Source: CAXRGH01 sp964230195 (GTDB lineage: Bacteria > Pseudomonadota > Gammaproteobacteria > Enterobacterales > Alteromonadaceae). From it: a DNA stretch of 11,377 bases. The notes under the pieces are model-generated. The model had not been told where the DNA came from and ran no database searches. It saw only the letters and a program-made list of their open reading frames with translations. Location of the stretch: NCBI GenBank assembly GCA_964230195.1, contig CAXRGH010000116.1, positions 1 to 11,377 on the forward strand. Direction: 5' to 3'. Each line of letters starts with the position of its first letter. Within the stretch, counting starts at the first letter, position 1. The position numbers and the translations under genes are program-made. Of the stretch, positions 1 to 7,390 are shown in pieces.

Positions 1-1977
1 GTAGAACTCATCCACATTAACCACACTGCCGTTGACTCGGTACTCACCAGGAGAATGCGGGTCACTCAGTAGACGGCTACGAAGCGCATCTTCACGGTAT
101 TTTCCACGCCATACTTGCGCATACCCCATAAAGACACGCTGGACACCTGTCATGCCATCAATAACAGGAGCACTTTGACCTTTGAGTGAATTTTTATAGG
201 CTTTAAGACCAATCGTAATACCGGCCAAATCACCAATGTTCTCACCTAGTGTCAGCTTACCGTTAACTGGGGTTCCCGGGATAGGCTCATAACCATCAAA
301 TTGTTTCACTAATTTGGTACCGCGTTCTTCGAACGCTTTACGATCAGCATCTGTCCACCAGCTACGAAGGTTTCCGTCACCGTCATATTTTGATCCTTGG
401 TCATCAAAGCCGTGACCAATTTCGTGACCAATCACGGCACCAATAGCACCATAGTTAACCGCGTCATCAGCTTCTAAGCTAAAGAAAGGAGCTTGTAGAA
501 TGCCGGCAGGAAATACGATTTCATTCAGCACTGGACTGTAGTATGCATTGATGGTTTGCGGCGTCATTCCCCACTCAGTCGTATCAATTGGCTTGCCAAT
601 CTTCTCTAAGTGCTCATCATGAACGAACTTGTTGTAACGCTTATAGTTACCGACTAGGTCATCTGCTTTAATGGTCAAGCTACTGTAGTCTTTCCACTTG
701 TCAGGGTAACCAATCTTAGGCGTAAATTTACTTAATTTTAGTAATGCAGCCTGTTTGGTGTCATCTGTCATCCATTCTAATGATTCAATACTTTGGCCGT
801 AGGCTTCAATCAGGTTTGCCACCAAGGTATCCATTTTTTCTTTCGCTTCTGGCGTGAAGTATTGTGCAACATATTGTTGACCTAAAACCTCACCCAGCAC
901 TCGGCTGGTTGCACGAATACTGCGTTTCCAGCGCGGTTGATTTTCAGGAATACCACGTAATGTTTTTGAGTAGAACCCAAATTTCAAATCAACAAATTCG
1001 CTAGATAATAGGTCAGCACTTCCATTCACTAGACGATAAGTCATGTAGTCTTTGATGGTTTGCATGTCTGTTTTCGCCATCAAACCGCCTAACGCTTCAA
1101 AGTAAGGTAATTGTCTTACCACTAATTCATCGAGATCAGCAATCCCTGCACCTTTTGCGTAAGCAGACCAATCAAAGCCCTCAAACATAGAGGCAACTTC
1201 TGCGATGGTGCGCTTGTTGTACATTTTTTCTGCGTTACGACTTTCCACACGAGATAATTGAATATCTGCAACCGCAGTTTCAAATGCCATGATGTTTTTA
1301 GCTGCTGAGGCGGCTGATGGGTGACCAGCTGCTGCAAGCAAGTTTTCAACATAGGTCACCATGGCAGCACGGAACTCAACATACTTTTGTTCTGGTTTTG
1401 TGTAGTAGCTTTTGTCTGGTAGTGAAAGACCCGACTGCGTGAGATATAGGGTATTGATACCGGGATTCTTTGCGTCTGCGTAGACGTAAGCACCAATCGG
1501 ACTCGAAATCCCGTATTGACTTAATTCACCAATCATTTTTGCTAATGCTTGACGGCTGTCAACGGCTTCAATTTGTTTTAGTTCAGCAGATAAGGGGGAA
1601 ATACCCAGCTCATTAGCGAGTGTTTCATTCATGTAACTCAAGTACATATCACCCAACTTTTGGTCGTTAGTACCCTCCGCGGCATTGCTGTCAGAAGCGC
1701 TAATAACGAGCTGTTTCAAACGCTTTTGAGTATCGTCATACAAGACATTAAATACGCTGTAACTTGACTTATCTGATGGGATGTCTGTGGTATTCAACCA
1801 AGCACCGTTAACATGGCGGAAGAAATCATCCTGTGGACGGACCGAATGGTCAATCGCCGAGAGTTCAATACCTGAGACTAAGTTAACTTGCGTTTCAGAC
1901 TGAGTTAGCGAGCTGAGCTGACAACCAGCAAGCCCAATGGAGGCAGCGATAGCTGCAACTAATACTGTTTTTTTCAT
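1..1977 (-). CDS. M13 family zinc metallopeptidase, lipoprotein (PepO/neprilysin-like), 3' end cut by window edge
   Basis: Reading from the ATG at 1977, 659 residues are visible and the frame is still open at base 1. M13 proteins are zinc endopeptidases that cut oligopeptides. Residues 1-19 form a lipoprotein signal: MKK, a short hydrophobic stretch, then the lipobox L16-A17-G18-C19, so the mature protein should be lipid-anchored at C19 and act in the cell envelope. The zinc site is complete: HEIGH at 518-522 and ENIGD at 579-583, where E579 is the third ligand. NAYYSP at 477-482 matches the substrate-binding NAxY of neprilysin, and its 41-residue distance from the HEXXH motif is the same as in neprilysin. 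By comparison with the family, only about 20-30 C-terminal residues are missing (visible end is ...VDEFY). A GGGG Shine-Dalgarno lies 6 bases before the ATG. Family assignment is sure; the substrate cannot be told. Confidence 0.95.
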   Translation of the reverse strand, partial: MKKTVLVAAIAASIGLAGCQLSSLTQSETQVNLVSGIELSAIDHSVRPQDDFFRHVNGAWLNTTDIPSDKSSYSVFNVLYDDTQKRLKQLVISASDSNAAEGTNDQKLGDMYLSYMNETLANELGISPLSAELKQIEAVDSRQALAKMIGELSQYGISSPIGAYVYADAKNPGINTLYLTQSGLSLPDKSYYTKPEQKYVEFRAAMVTYVENLLAAAGHPSAASAAKNIMAFETAVADIQLSRVESRNAEKMYNKRTIAEVASMFEGFDWSAYAKGAGIADLDELVVRQLPYFEALGGLMAKTDMQTIKDYMTYRLVNGSADLLSSEFVDLKFGFYSKTLRGIPENQPRWKRSIRATSRVLGEVLGQQYVAQYFTPEAKEKMDTLVANLIEAYGQSIESLEWMTDDTKQAALLKLSKFTPKIGYPDKWKDYSSLTIKADDLVGNYKRYNKFVHDEHLEKIGKPIDTTEWGMTPQTINAYYSPVLNEIVFPAGILQAPFFSLEADDAVNYGAIGAVIGHEIGHGFDDQGSKYDGDGNLRSWWTDADRKAFEERGTKLVKQFDGYEPIPGTPVNGKLTLGENIGDLAGITIGLKAYKNSLKGQSAPVIDGMTGVQRVFMGYAQVWRGKYREDALRSRLLSDPHSPGEYRVNGSVVNVDEFY

Positions 1978-1987
1978 AATTTACCCC

Positions 1988-2007
1988 AATCAACCAAGCT
2001 GTTGATT
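1988..2007 (-). other. Inverted repeat next to the peptidase ribosome binding site
   Basis: A perfect 7-bp inverted repeat, AATCAAC and GTTGATT, is separated by 6 bases. In the transcript it ends directly before the GGGG Shine-Dalgarno of the M13 peptidase gene. It could be an mRNA hairpin that affects translation or a protein-binding dyad. The structure is seen; the role is inference. Confidence 0.5.
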
Positions 2008-2030
2008 TTAATATGTATTTTAACTTGGCT

Positions 2031-2053
2031 TAACCCGAAGTTTATTTCGGTTA
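2031..2053 (-). other. Second stem-loop in the peptidase leader
   Basis: TAACCCGAA and TTCGGTTA pair as an 8-bp stem with one bulged C and a 6-base loop. It lies between the proposed promoter and the hairpin at 1988-2007, near the 5' end of the predicted leader RNA. No T-run follows, so it is not an obvious intrinsic terminator. Confidence 0.4.
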
Positions 2054-2065
2054 TTTACGTCACGC

Positions 2066-2094
2066 ATCGTACCAGCGAAAGAGACATGTAACAA
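2066..2094 (-). promoter_or_regulatory. Probable sigma-70 promoter of the M13 peptidase gene
   Basis: On the minus strand, TTGTTA (2089-2094, 4 of 6 to the -35 consensus) is followed after exactly 17 bases by TACGAT (2066-2071, 4 of 6 to the -10 consensus). A TGG just upstream gives an extended -10. This predicts a start near 2059 and a leader of about 80 bases. It was found by eye only. Confidence 0.5.
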
Positions 2095-2144
2095 TTATTA
2101 GTAATAACAAAATACACCAAATAGTGTAATGATGCGCAAACAGC

Positions 2145-2182
2145 AAAAGCAAAGCAAAGTAAAAGCAAAGTAAAAGAGAAAA
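2145..2182. repeat. Short purine-rich tandem repeat, 11-bp period
   Basis: On the plus strand the tract is built from AAAAGCAAAGT-like units. The segments 2150-2160 and 2161-2171 differ at one base, and the next unit from 2172 is diverged. A-runs of 3-4 bases recur every 5-6 bases. It lies about 50-90 bp upstream of the proposed -35 box of the peptidase promoter. It could be a slippage-prone tract or an upstream AT-rich element; no function is shown. Confidence 0.5.
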
Positions 2183-2220
2183 GAGAGGCAGAATAGAAGT
2201 TAGTAAATATTATATATGGT

Positions 2221-2260
2221 AAAAAAAGGCTGACAGTGTGTTTCCACATCACTATCAGCC
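2221..2260 (-). terminator. Intrinsic terminator downstream of pyrC
   Basis: Read on the minus strand, GGCTGA at 2255-2260 pairs with TCAGCC at 2228-2233, followed inward by one mismatch and a further 4 bp (AGTG with CACT). The stem is followed directly by seven T's (2221-2227). It lies about 50 bp past the pyrC stop and separates pyrC from the peptidase gene. Confidence 0.85.
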
Positions 2261-2312
2261 CTGCATTAAATGGAGATCCTTGATGACGATTGAATCACCG
2301 ACGAAGAAAACG

Positions 2313-3347
2313 TTAAGGTTTCAGTTTCCAATTGAGTGTCTGCCCACCAAAGAAAGGCACAATAGGGTGTCCACTGGGTAACATGATTTCGTCTGGTACT
2401 GTCCAATCTTCTTTTACCAAAGTAATGGTGTCATTATTGCGCGGTAACCCATAAAAGTCCGCGCCATAGTGACTTGCGAATCCTTCCAGCTTATCAAGCG
2501 CACCCAAATCATCGAACACTTGTGCATAGAGTTCGATTGCGCTCCACGCGCTGTAACATCCGGCACAACCACACGACGATTCTTTCATATGTTTGGCGTG
2601 AGGTGCTGAATCAGTTCCCAAGAAAAACTTTTTGTTACCTGATGCTACCGTCTCACGCAACGCTTCTTGGTGAGTATTACGCTTGAGTACCGGCAAACAA
2701 TAGTTGTGAGGTTTGACACCGCCAACCAACAAGTCATTTCTGTTTAAGAGCAGGTGTTGGGGTGTAATCGTAGCAGCAACGCCATCGTGTTGCGCTTTTA
2801 CAAAAGCAGCGGCGTCTGCAGTAGTAATATGCTCCATCACCACTTTTAATTGAGGAAAACGCGCCACAATGTCCATCATGTAGCGATCAATAAATTCTTT
2901 TTCACGGTCAAAAATATCAATGTGGTGCTCAGTCACTTCACCATGGATCAATAACAACATGCCCTGCTCTGCCATGGTTTCGAACACTGGATACAGTGCT
3001 TTCAAGGTCTTTACTGCAGCATCAGAGTTAGTTGTAGCACCTGCTGGGTACAGTTTTGACGCTAAGATCCCTGCGTTTTTAGCATCAATAATGTCTTGAG
3101 GGGTAGTGTCATTGGTGAGATAAAGCGTCATTAGAGGCTCAAAAGCACTGCCCGCTGGACGTGCATCCAGAATACGTTGTTTGTAGTCCAATGCTTTTTG
3201 GGCATCCGTCACTGGCGGCACGAGATTTGGCATCACGATAGCCCGTTGAAAGCACCGTGCAGTGGCAGGCACGGTTTCAGGCAACATGTCTCCATCACGG
3301 AAATGTAAGTGCCAGTCATCGGGAGTTGTGATCGTCAAGGTTTGCAT
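2313..3347 (-). CDS. pyrC: Dihydroorotase, class II (pyrimidine biosynthesis)
   Basis: This cytoplasmic zinc enzyme reversibly closes N-carbamoyl-L-aspartate to dihydroorotate, the third step of de novo UMP synthesis. The 344 residues match the usual class II length (E. coli about 348). All metal and catalytic residues are present: H13 and H15 in HLHFRD, K98 in SKLYPAG (the lysine carbamylated to bridge the two zincs), H135 in IHGE, H173 in MEHIT, and D246 in GTDSAPH. The CGCAGC stretch typical of these enzymes follows at about 259-264. The ATG at 3347 has an AGAGG Shine-Dalgarno 7 bases upstream. It has its own promoter and an intrinsic terminator, so it is probably a single-gene unit. In E. 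coli pyrC is controlled by start-site switching with a leader hairpin; no such hairpin is evident here. Confidence 0.98.
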   Translation of the reverse strand: MQTLTITTPDDWHLHFRDGDMLPETVPATARCFQRAIVMPNLVPPVTDAQKALDYKQRILDARPAGSAFEPLMTLYLTNDTTPQDIIDAKNAGILASKLYPAGATTNSDAAVKTLKALYPVFETMAEQGMLLLIHGEVTEHHIDIFDREKEFIDRYMMDIVARFPQLKVVMEHITTADAAAFVKAQHDGVAATITPQHLLLNRNDLLVGGVKPHNYCLPVLKRNTHQEALRETVASGNKKFFLGTDSAPHAKHMKESSCGCAGCYSAWSAIELYAQVFDDLGALDKLEGFASHYGADFYGLPRNNDTITLVKEDWTVPDEIMLPSGHPIVPFFGGQTLNWKLKP

Positions 3348-3381
3348 AAATTGCCTCTGATTAGTGAATGTAAACGCCCAT

Positions 3382-3410
3382 AGTATACCGAATTATCCCC
3401 AATCGGCTAA
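3382..3410 (-). promoter_or_regulatory. Probable pyrC promoter
   Basis: On the minus strand, TATACT (3382-3387) is a 5-of-6 match to the -10 consensus. Seventeen bases upstream lies TTAGCC (3405-3410), a weak -35. The predicted start is about 30 bases before the pyrC ATG. The sequence near the start holds CGTTTAC, which resembles one half of a PurR box, but the other half is not matched. Confidence 0.5.
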
Positions 3411-3451
3411 GTACTGAATCTCATATTGATATGGCTAAATCAGCTATCACA

Positions 3452-5806
3452 TTAAAAGAGTCGCAATTGTTGATTGGAGATGTCGTTAAACGTGAGTCCA
3501 ATAAACGGTAAGATCGCATCTGCAACCGGTGCGAGCTGTCGACTCACGTAATGTTCATAATCCAAGGGCGATGTCACATGTTCTAACGGTTGTGGTCCTG
3601 CTAAGGTAATGACATATTCAATCACTCCACGGTGTTGATATCGAGGGGATTTCCCCCGACTCATGTACCATTCATCTGCCAGTCGAGCGGCTCTCACATG
3701 AGGGGGTACATTGACTTGGTAAGTCGCTAATGGCCTTCTGAGTCTCTTTCGATAGACTAAATCATGATCCAATTCACCCTGCCGCGTTTGCGTCACAATT
3801 TCATGTATGTAAGCACTCACATCTTCCCCATCGAATACTTTTTGGTAAAGACTTGCTTGAAAATATTTGGCTAACGGGGTCCAGTCAGAGCGCACACTTT
3901 CAAGGCCTTTGAAGACCATGGTTAACTTGTCGTCTTTACGATAAGTGCCAGCATACCGTTTTTTACTGCCGGCTTCGGAACCGCGGATAGTGGGCATGAA
4001 AAACTGTTCAAAACAGGTCTCAAATTCAAGCTCTAGGTAACAAGGAATGTTCCATGTTGCTTGAATATGGGTTTGCCATCGTTGGTTGATGTCTTCAGCG
4101 AGAGATTGACCAACGATTAGTGCTTGCTCAGCATCCATATCTTCAGCTAAACGCACAAAGGTTGAATCCGTATCACCGTAGATCACCTCATGCCCTGAGG
4201 CTTCAATCCACTGTGCGGTGGTTTGCATGATTTCATGCCCGCGAAGTGTGATGGAGCTCGCCAACCGCGTGTCATAAAAACGGCATCCCCCTGAACCCAA
4301 TACACCATAGAAGCTATTCATTATGATCTTTAGCGCGTGAGACCGAGCATCGTCCCCACTGCGCTTAGCAATATCGCGTTGCCGCCATAATTCAGTCACA
4401 ATCTCTGGAAGAAAGTGATGTTTGCGGCTAAACATGGCCCCTTTGAAACCATCAATTGCATTTTCGGGATGTTTCAGTCCTTCTATCAGTCCCATGGGAT
4501 CAATTTTAAAGGTGCGAATAATAGATGGATAAAGACTCTTAAAGTCCAACACTAAAATGTTTTTGTACAAGCCCGGCTTGGATTGCATTACGTAACCACC
4601 GGGGCTCGCTAAACCGCCATCAGCAGGCAAGTTGGGAGCGACATAACCCGAACGGTGAAGATGAGGTAAGTAGAGGTTGGTGAACGCTGCAACGGAACCG
4701 CCAACGCGATCCATTGCCAAACCGGTTAAGGTTGAACGCAAGACTAAATAGTCAATTAAGTTTGCCTTTTCAAAGATAGCGAGCACTAACTCGCAATCTT
4801 TCCGATTATATGCCGCCAGATTGAGTTTGTTGTGCATGAAATCGTGATTGATTTTTGCCAGTCTGGTGTCCACATCGTCAACGGCTTTTCCCTCGCCCAG
4901 CATCGATTGCGCCACTGATTCCAAACTAAAACTATCAAAACTGTAAGTCGCGGTCTTTAACGCATCAATTCCGTCAATGACTAAACGCCCCGCGATGGTC
5001 ACGAAATGTTGATTAGCATCACTCTGATTTTGTCGCATGCTGATAGCCGATCCATCTCGCCCTAAGTTGAGTGAAACATTCCATCGTTTTGCTTGTTCCA
5101 TCAAGACTTTGAAATCAAAATTTATTACATTCCAACCAACAATAAGATCCGGATCAGCGGTTTGGATCGTTTCCACTAAAGCTTCCAACAACCCTTTGGC
5201 ACTTGGTACCCAGCGAATACCATCACCATCAGAGTGAGTCATGCCCTCGTCCACCATGATCACTAAACTTTGGCTCTCAGAGACTAAACCCACTGAATAC
5301 AGGTCGCCGTGTTCACTGCATTCAATATCCAAGGAAATCACGCTAAGTTGAGGTTTGTAGTCGGCGGGACGACATTTTGCCTCGAGCAAACGGTTGGGTG
5401 CTTGCCACTTCCCCTCCACTGTCATCGCGCCACGAATAAATCGTTCCATCAAATAGCGGTCAGTTAAGCGTATATCAGCCTCATACAATTCAATTGCGTT
5501 CGCGGCAGCCAACTGTCGAGCGTTGAACAACTGGGATTGATGGCGAAAATAGAAGGCAGTGACTACTTGGTGGTTAAATGTGGTGAGACTTAATGACTGA
5601 TGTTCGTATCGGATAGCCTCTATCGCGAGGCATTCTCTCATGGCTTCAACTTGCGACTGTGCCACAAAACAAACAAAGGTTTGTGGCTCTGTTAGCACTC
5701 GAACCGAGCCTGCGTCAGTCACAAGGTAAAATTCTAGGTAGCTTCGCTGATTGCGATGGACTACCTGTGACGTCAGAATAAACCCCGTCTGTTGCTGTCT
5801 ATCCAT
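3452..5806 (-). CDS. polB: DNA polymerase II (family B, proofreading)
   Basis: This template-directed polymerase with 3'-5' proofreading acts in replication restart and lesion bypass. Numbering is from a possible GTG start at 5821. Exonuclease motifs are intact: DIE (D165, E167), N231-V-I-N-F-D236, and Y338xxxD342. Polymerase motifs are intact: DFKSLYPSI at 426-434, KxxxNSxYG at 498-506, YGDTDS at 548-553, and KKRYAG at 620-625. The last five residues, QLRLF, are a sliding-clamp binding motif, as at the end of E. coli Pol II. Start choice: the GTG at 5821 (789 aa) has no Shine-Dalgarno. The ATG at 5806 (784 aa) has a weak GGA 10 bases upstream and fits the short E. coli N-terminus before GFILT better, so 5806 is given. 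It lies about 57 bp after the porin stop with no terminator between. E. coli polB is SOS-induced, but no CTGT-N8-ACAG site was seen here. Confidence 0.97.
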   Translation of the reverse strand: MDRQQQTGFILTSQVVHRNQRSYLEFYLVTDAGSVRVLTEPQTFVCFVAQSQVEAMRECLAIEAIRYEHQSLSLTTFNHQVVTAFYFRHQSQLFNARQLAAANAIELYEADIRLTDRYLMERFIRGAMTVEGKWQAPNRLLEAKCRPADYKPQLSVISLDIECSEHGDLYSVGLVSESQSLVIMVDEGMTHSDGDGIRWVPSAKGLLEALVETIQTADPDLIVGWNVINFDFKVLMEQAKRWNVSLNLGRDGSAISMRQNQSDANQHFVTIAGRLVIDGIDALKTATYSFDSFSLESVAQSMLGEGKAVDDVDTRLAKINHDFMHNKLNLAAYNRKDCELVLAIFEKANLIDYLVLRSTLTGLAMDRVGGSVAAFTNLYLPHLHRSGYVAPNLPADGGLASPGGYVMQSKPGLYKNILVLDFKSLYPSIIRTFKIDPMGLIEGLKHPENAIDGFKGAMFSRKHHFLPEIVTELWRQRDIAKRSGDDARSHALKIIMNSFYGVLGSGGCRFYDTRLASSITLRGHEIMQTTAQWIEASGHEVIYGDTDSTFVRLAEDMDAEQALIVGQSLAEDINQRWQTHIQATWNIPCYLELEFETCFEQFFMPTIRGSEAGSKKRYAGTYRKDDKLTMVFKGLESVRSDWTPLAKYFQASLYQKVFDGEDVSAYIHEIVTQTRQGELDHDLVYRKRLRRPLATYQVNVPPHVRAARLADEWYMSRGKSPRYQHRGVIEYVITLAGPQPLEHVTSPLDYEHYVSRQLAPVADAILPFIGLTFNDISNQQLRLF

Positions 5807-5863
5807 TCGGATGATATCCACTTAGTAGGCGAGTATTCAGCCTAGCCAAGCACTCACAAGCTC

Positions 5864-6883
5864 TTACCAACTCGCTTGTAAACGCAAGCGAATTTCATCA
5901 CCGCGTAACGAGTTATTATTGGCACCATGATCATCGGTTTCACCCGTCATCCAGCTGAGCATAGCGGCATAGCGCTTTTGATAATACCAATTGACTCCAA
6001 AGCCATAACTGATCCCTTCAGCGTAGTTTTCTCCGTCTAAATTAATATCAAGATCAGAATAGTTACCATAGCCACTTTCAAAACGACTCACTACCTGCCA
6101 GCTATGACCACCAGATGCCGGATTGATACGACCATAAACACCTTGATTATAAGGGCGGTAGTCTTGGGTTAAAAACCAACCGGCTTCTGCTGTGAAACTG
6201 GTTTTGGTATTTTGAATATCGTTGCGGTAAAACCACTCGGATTGTAAATGGAAGCGTCCGAAACCCAGCGCATATTCAAGGCCAAGGCTTTCGATATCGT
6301 TGTACTTGGCGCCAGCAACCGCATAATGATGATAACGGTCAGGAGAAGCTTGGTCAGTTTTCACACCGCGGAAAGAGGTTAAATGGTTGCCATTACGGAC
6401 ATACTGGCCAACCCACAAGCGGTATTGTTCGGAAAAGGTAATATCCGCCATAACACCGTCCATGCGATTAAATGTGTGTAATTCGGTGGTAGCCCCTCGC
6501 TCGGCAAAGTTAAATGCCATGTTGCCGCTTTCCCAGTTCAAACCAAACACGGTTTTTTGGCGCCCAATGGTAATATTCGTGTGCTTAATGCCAGTATAGG
6601 TGGCGGCAAAATCAATGGTATGACGTTGTTTGCGGAACGACTTCTCGGAGGCATCAAAACGCCCTAAAAATTTAAAATTGTTATATCTGCCTTTAAGAGT
6701 GAACCAGCCGCGACGCAGTGCGTCAGACGTTGATTCATTGCGGCCAGAAGTATCATCAAAGTCATATTGAATACGAGCAGTTGCTTTAAAGTCAGTGTCG
6801 GCTGCCCATGAGGATGCTGTGAATAGTATGGAACTGTTTGCCAGTAAGCTAAGGCAAATCAATGAAGGTAGACGTCTTGTCAC
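5864..6883 (-). CDS. Outer-membrane porin, OprO/OprP (phosphate-selective porin O/P) type
   Basis: Predicted beta-barrel porin of 339 residues. From the GTG at 6883, residues 1-27 form a signal peptide (RR, a hydrophobic core, then S-W-A before ADTDF). The mature part has the porin O/P pattern: ARIQYDF, LRRGWFTLKGRY, then FLGRFDASE, ITIGRQKTVFGLNWES and FAERG, followed by alternating aromatic/polar strands. It ends in a C-terminal tryptophan (LRLQASW), the outer-membrane barrel insertion signal. The mature length is shorter than the roughly 400 residues usual for OprP, so phosphate selectivity should not be assumed. Start: a longer reading from TTG at 6907 exists, but AAGGAG sits 6 bases before the GTG, which decides for 6883. 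It begins 37 bp after the 105-residue gene, so the two are likely co-transcribed. Confidence 0.85.
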   Translation of the reverse strand: MTRRLPSLICLSLLANSSILFTASSWAADTDFKATARIQYDFDDTSGRNESTSDALRRGWFTLKGRYNNFKFLGRFDASEKSFRKQRHTIDFAATYTGIKHTNITIGRQKTVFGLNWESGNMAFNFAERGATTELHTFNRMDGVMADITFSEQYRLWVGQYVRNGNHLTSFRGVKTDQASPDRYHHYAVAGAKYNDIESLGLEYALGFGRFHLQSEWFYRNDIQNTKTSFTAEAGWFLTQDYRPYNQGVYGRINPASGGHSWQVVSRFESGYGNYSDLDINLDGENYAEGISYGFGVNWYYQKRYAAMLSWMTGETDDHGANNNSLRGDEIRLRLQASW

Positions 6884-6889
6884 AGGAGG

Positions 6890-6895
6890 CTCCTT
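6890..6895 (-). promoter_or_regulatory. Shine-Dalgarno that sets the porin start at GTG 6883
   Basis: AAGGAG on the minus strand, 6 bases before the GTG at 6883, is an ideal ribosome binding site. The longer TTG-initiated reading would place this site inside the coding region and would add eight charged and proline-rich residues before the signal peptide, which is less plausible. Confidence 0.8.
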
Positions 6896-6920
6896 ACACA
6901 AATACAAGGGTTGACGAGTG

Positions 6921-7238
6921 CTAATCTAACTGCGACATTTCGACTTTGGCAAATTCAACCAATGCATCTAAAGAATACACTTCATTTGCCATTCCGCATT
7001 GTTTTGCAACCGCGTTGCGTAAACCGTCTACATCGTCCAAGTTGTTGACGAATGCTTCGTCCTCAAGATAGGCGTAAAACATGGCATAAGCATATTTGAT
7101 GTTGTGGCGAGTGTTAAACTTTTTATCCCAGACATTATCAATTTCTTGATAAGTATATTTCGACTTCATGCCATGGAACTTGACCATTGCCAATGGTAGC
7201 TCACGACAAATAGTAGCAATTTGATTTTTTCCCTGCAT
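6921..7238 (-). CDS. Conserved-looking small protein of unknown function (105 aa)
   Basis: I do not recognise this family. The protein has no signal peptide and no obvious membrane segment, so it is probably cytoplasmic. The composition suggests a mostly helical fold: an aromatic-rich stretch KYAYAMFYAYLED (about residues 49-61), then acidic helices to the C-terminus. Two cysteines are far apart and form no metal motif. It is likely a real gene: the ATG at 7238 has GGAG 5 bases upstream, a good promoter and leader precede it, and it stands 37 bp before the porin, probably as the first gene of the same transcript. The context suggests a role connected with the porin or its expression, but this is inference only. 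Confidence 0.75.
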   Translation of the reverse strand: MQGKNQIATICRELPLAMVKFHGMKSKYTYQEIDNVWDKKFNTRHNIKYAYAMFYAYLEDEAFVNNLDDVDGLRNAVAKQCGMANEVYSLDALVEFAKVEMSQLD

Positions 7239-7248
7239 AAATACTCCG

Positions 7249-7264
7249 CGTTAATCCGTTAACG
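7249..7264 (-). other. Inverted repeat just before the RBS of the 105-aa gene
   Basis: CGTTAA and TTAACG form a perfect 6-bp stem with a 4-base loop (CGGA in the RNA). It ends immediately upstream of the GCGGAG Shine-Dalgarno, so a hairpin here could influence translation. It could also be an operator half of a larger site with the dyad at 7269-7284. Confidence 0.5.
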
Positions 7265-7268
7265 ACTT

Positions 7269-7284
7269 CCAATCACATGATTGG
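7269..7284. promoter_or_regulatory. 16-bp perfect dyad, possible operator
   Basis: CCAATCA and TGATTGG flank a 2-base centre (CA), giving a near-complete palindrome of 16 bp. It lies about 10 bases downstream of the predicted transcription start of the 105-aa gene. A 2-base centre is too tight for a normal RNA loop, so it looks more like a binding site for a dimeric regulator than an mRNA hairpin. The regulator is unknown. Confidence 0.5.
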
Positions 7285-7300
7285 TTCATTTTGGCGCAGT

Positions 7301-7329
7301 ATTAAACCATATTTCTGAGGAAATTTGAA
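7301..7329 (-). promoter_or_regulatory. Probable promoter of the 105-aa gene / porin unit
   Basis: On the minus strand, TTCAAA (7324-7329, 4 of 6) and TTTAAT (7301-7306, 5 of 6) are separated by 17 bases, with TGG giving an extended -10. The predicted start is near 7294, leaving a leader of about 55 bases that contains both inverted repeats. It begins just after the T-run of the preceding terminator. Confidence 0.6.
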
Positions 7330-7330
7330 T

Positions 7331-7362
7331 AAAAAAAGGCCGCATTCAAAGGAATACGGCCT
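7331..7362 (-). terminator. Strong intrinsic terminator after the large surface protein gene
   Basis: Read on the minus strand, AGGCCG, a G-T wobble pair, then ATTC/GAAT make an 11-bp continuous stem with a CTTT loop, followed by seven T's (7331-7337). It begins about 30 bp after the stop codon at 7391 and insulates the downstream genes. Confidence 0.9.
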
Positions 7363-7390
7363 ATTTCATTATTAAGTAGGGTTGGGGTGG

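Noticed and set aside
2055..2252. 65-aa hydrophobic open reading frame on the minus strand in the pyrC-peptidase gap
   Set aside because: It starts inside the pyrC terminator hairpin, runs through the purine-rich repeat and the proposed promoter, and has no Shine-Dalgarno; it is best explained as non-coding pyrimidine-rich DNA.
3361..3385. Possible PurR operator at the pyrC promoter
   Set aside because: Only one half (CGTTTAC on the minus strand) resembles the consensus; the other half does not match.
5856..5890. Inverted repeats ACAAGC/GCTTGT and CGCTTG/CAAGCG at the porin 3' end, as a possible terminator
   Set aside because: The stems are only 6 bp, compete with each other, overlap the coding end and are not followed by a T-run.
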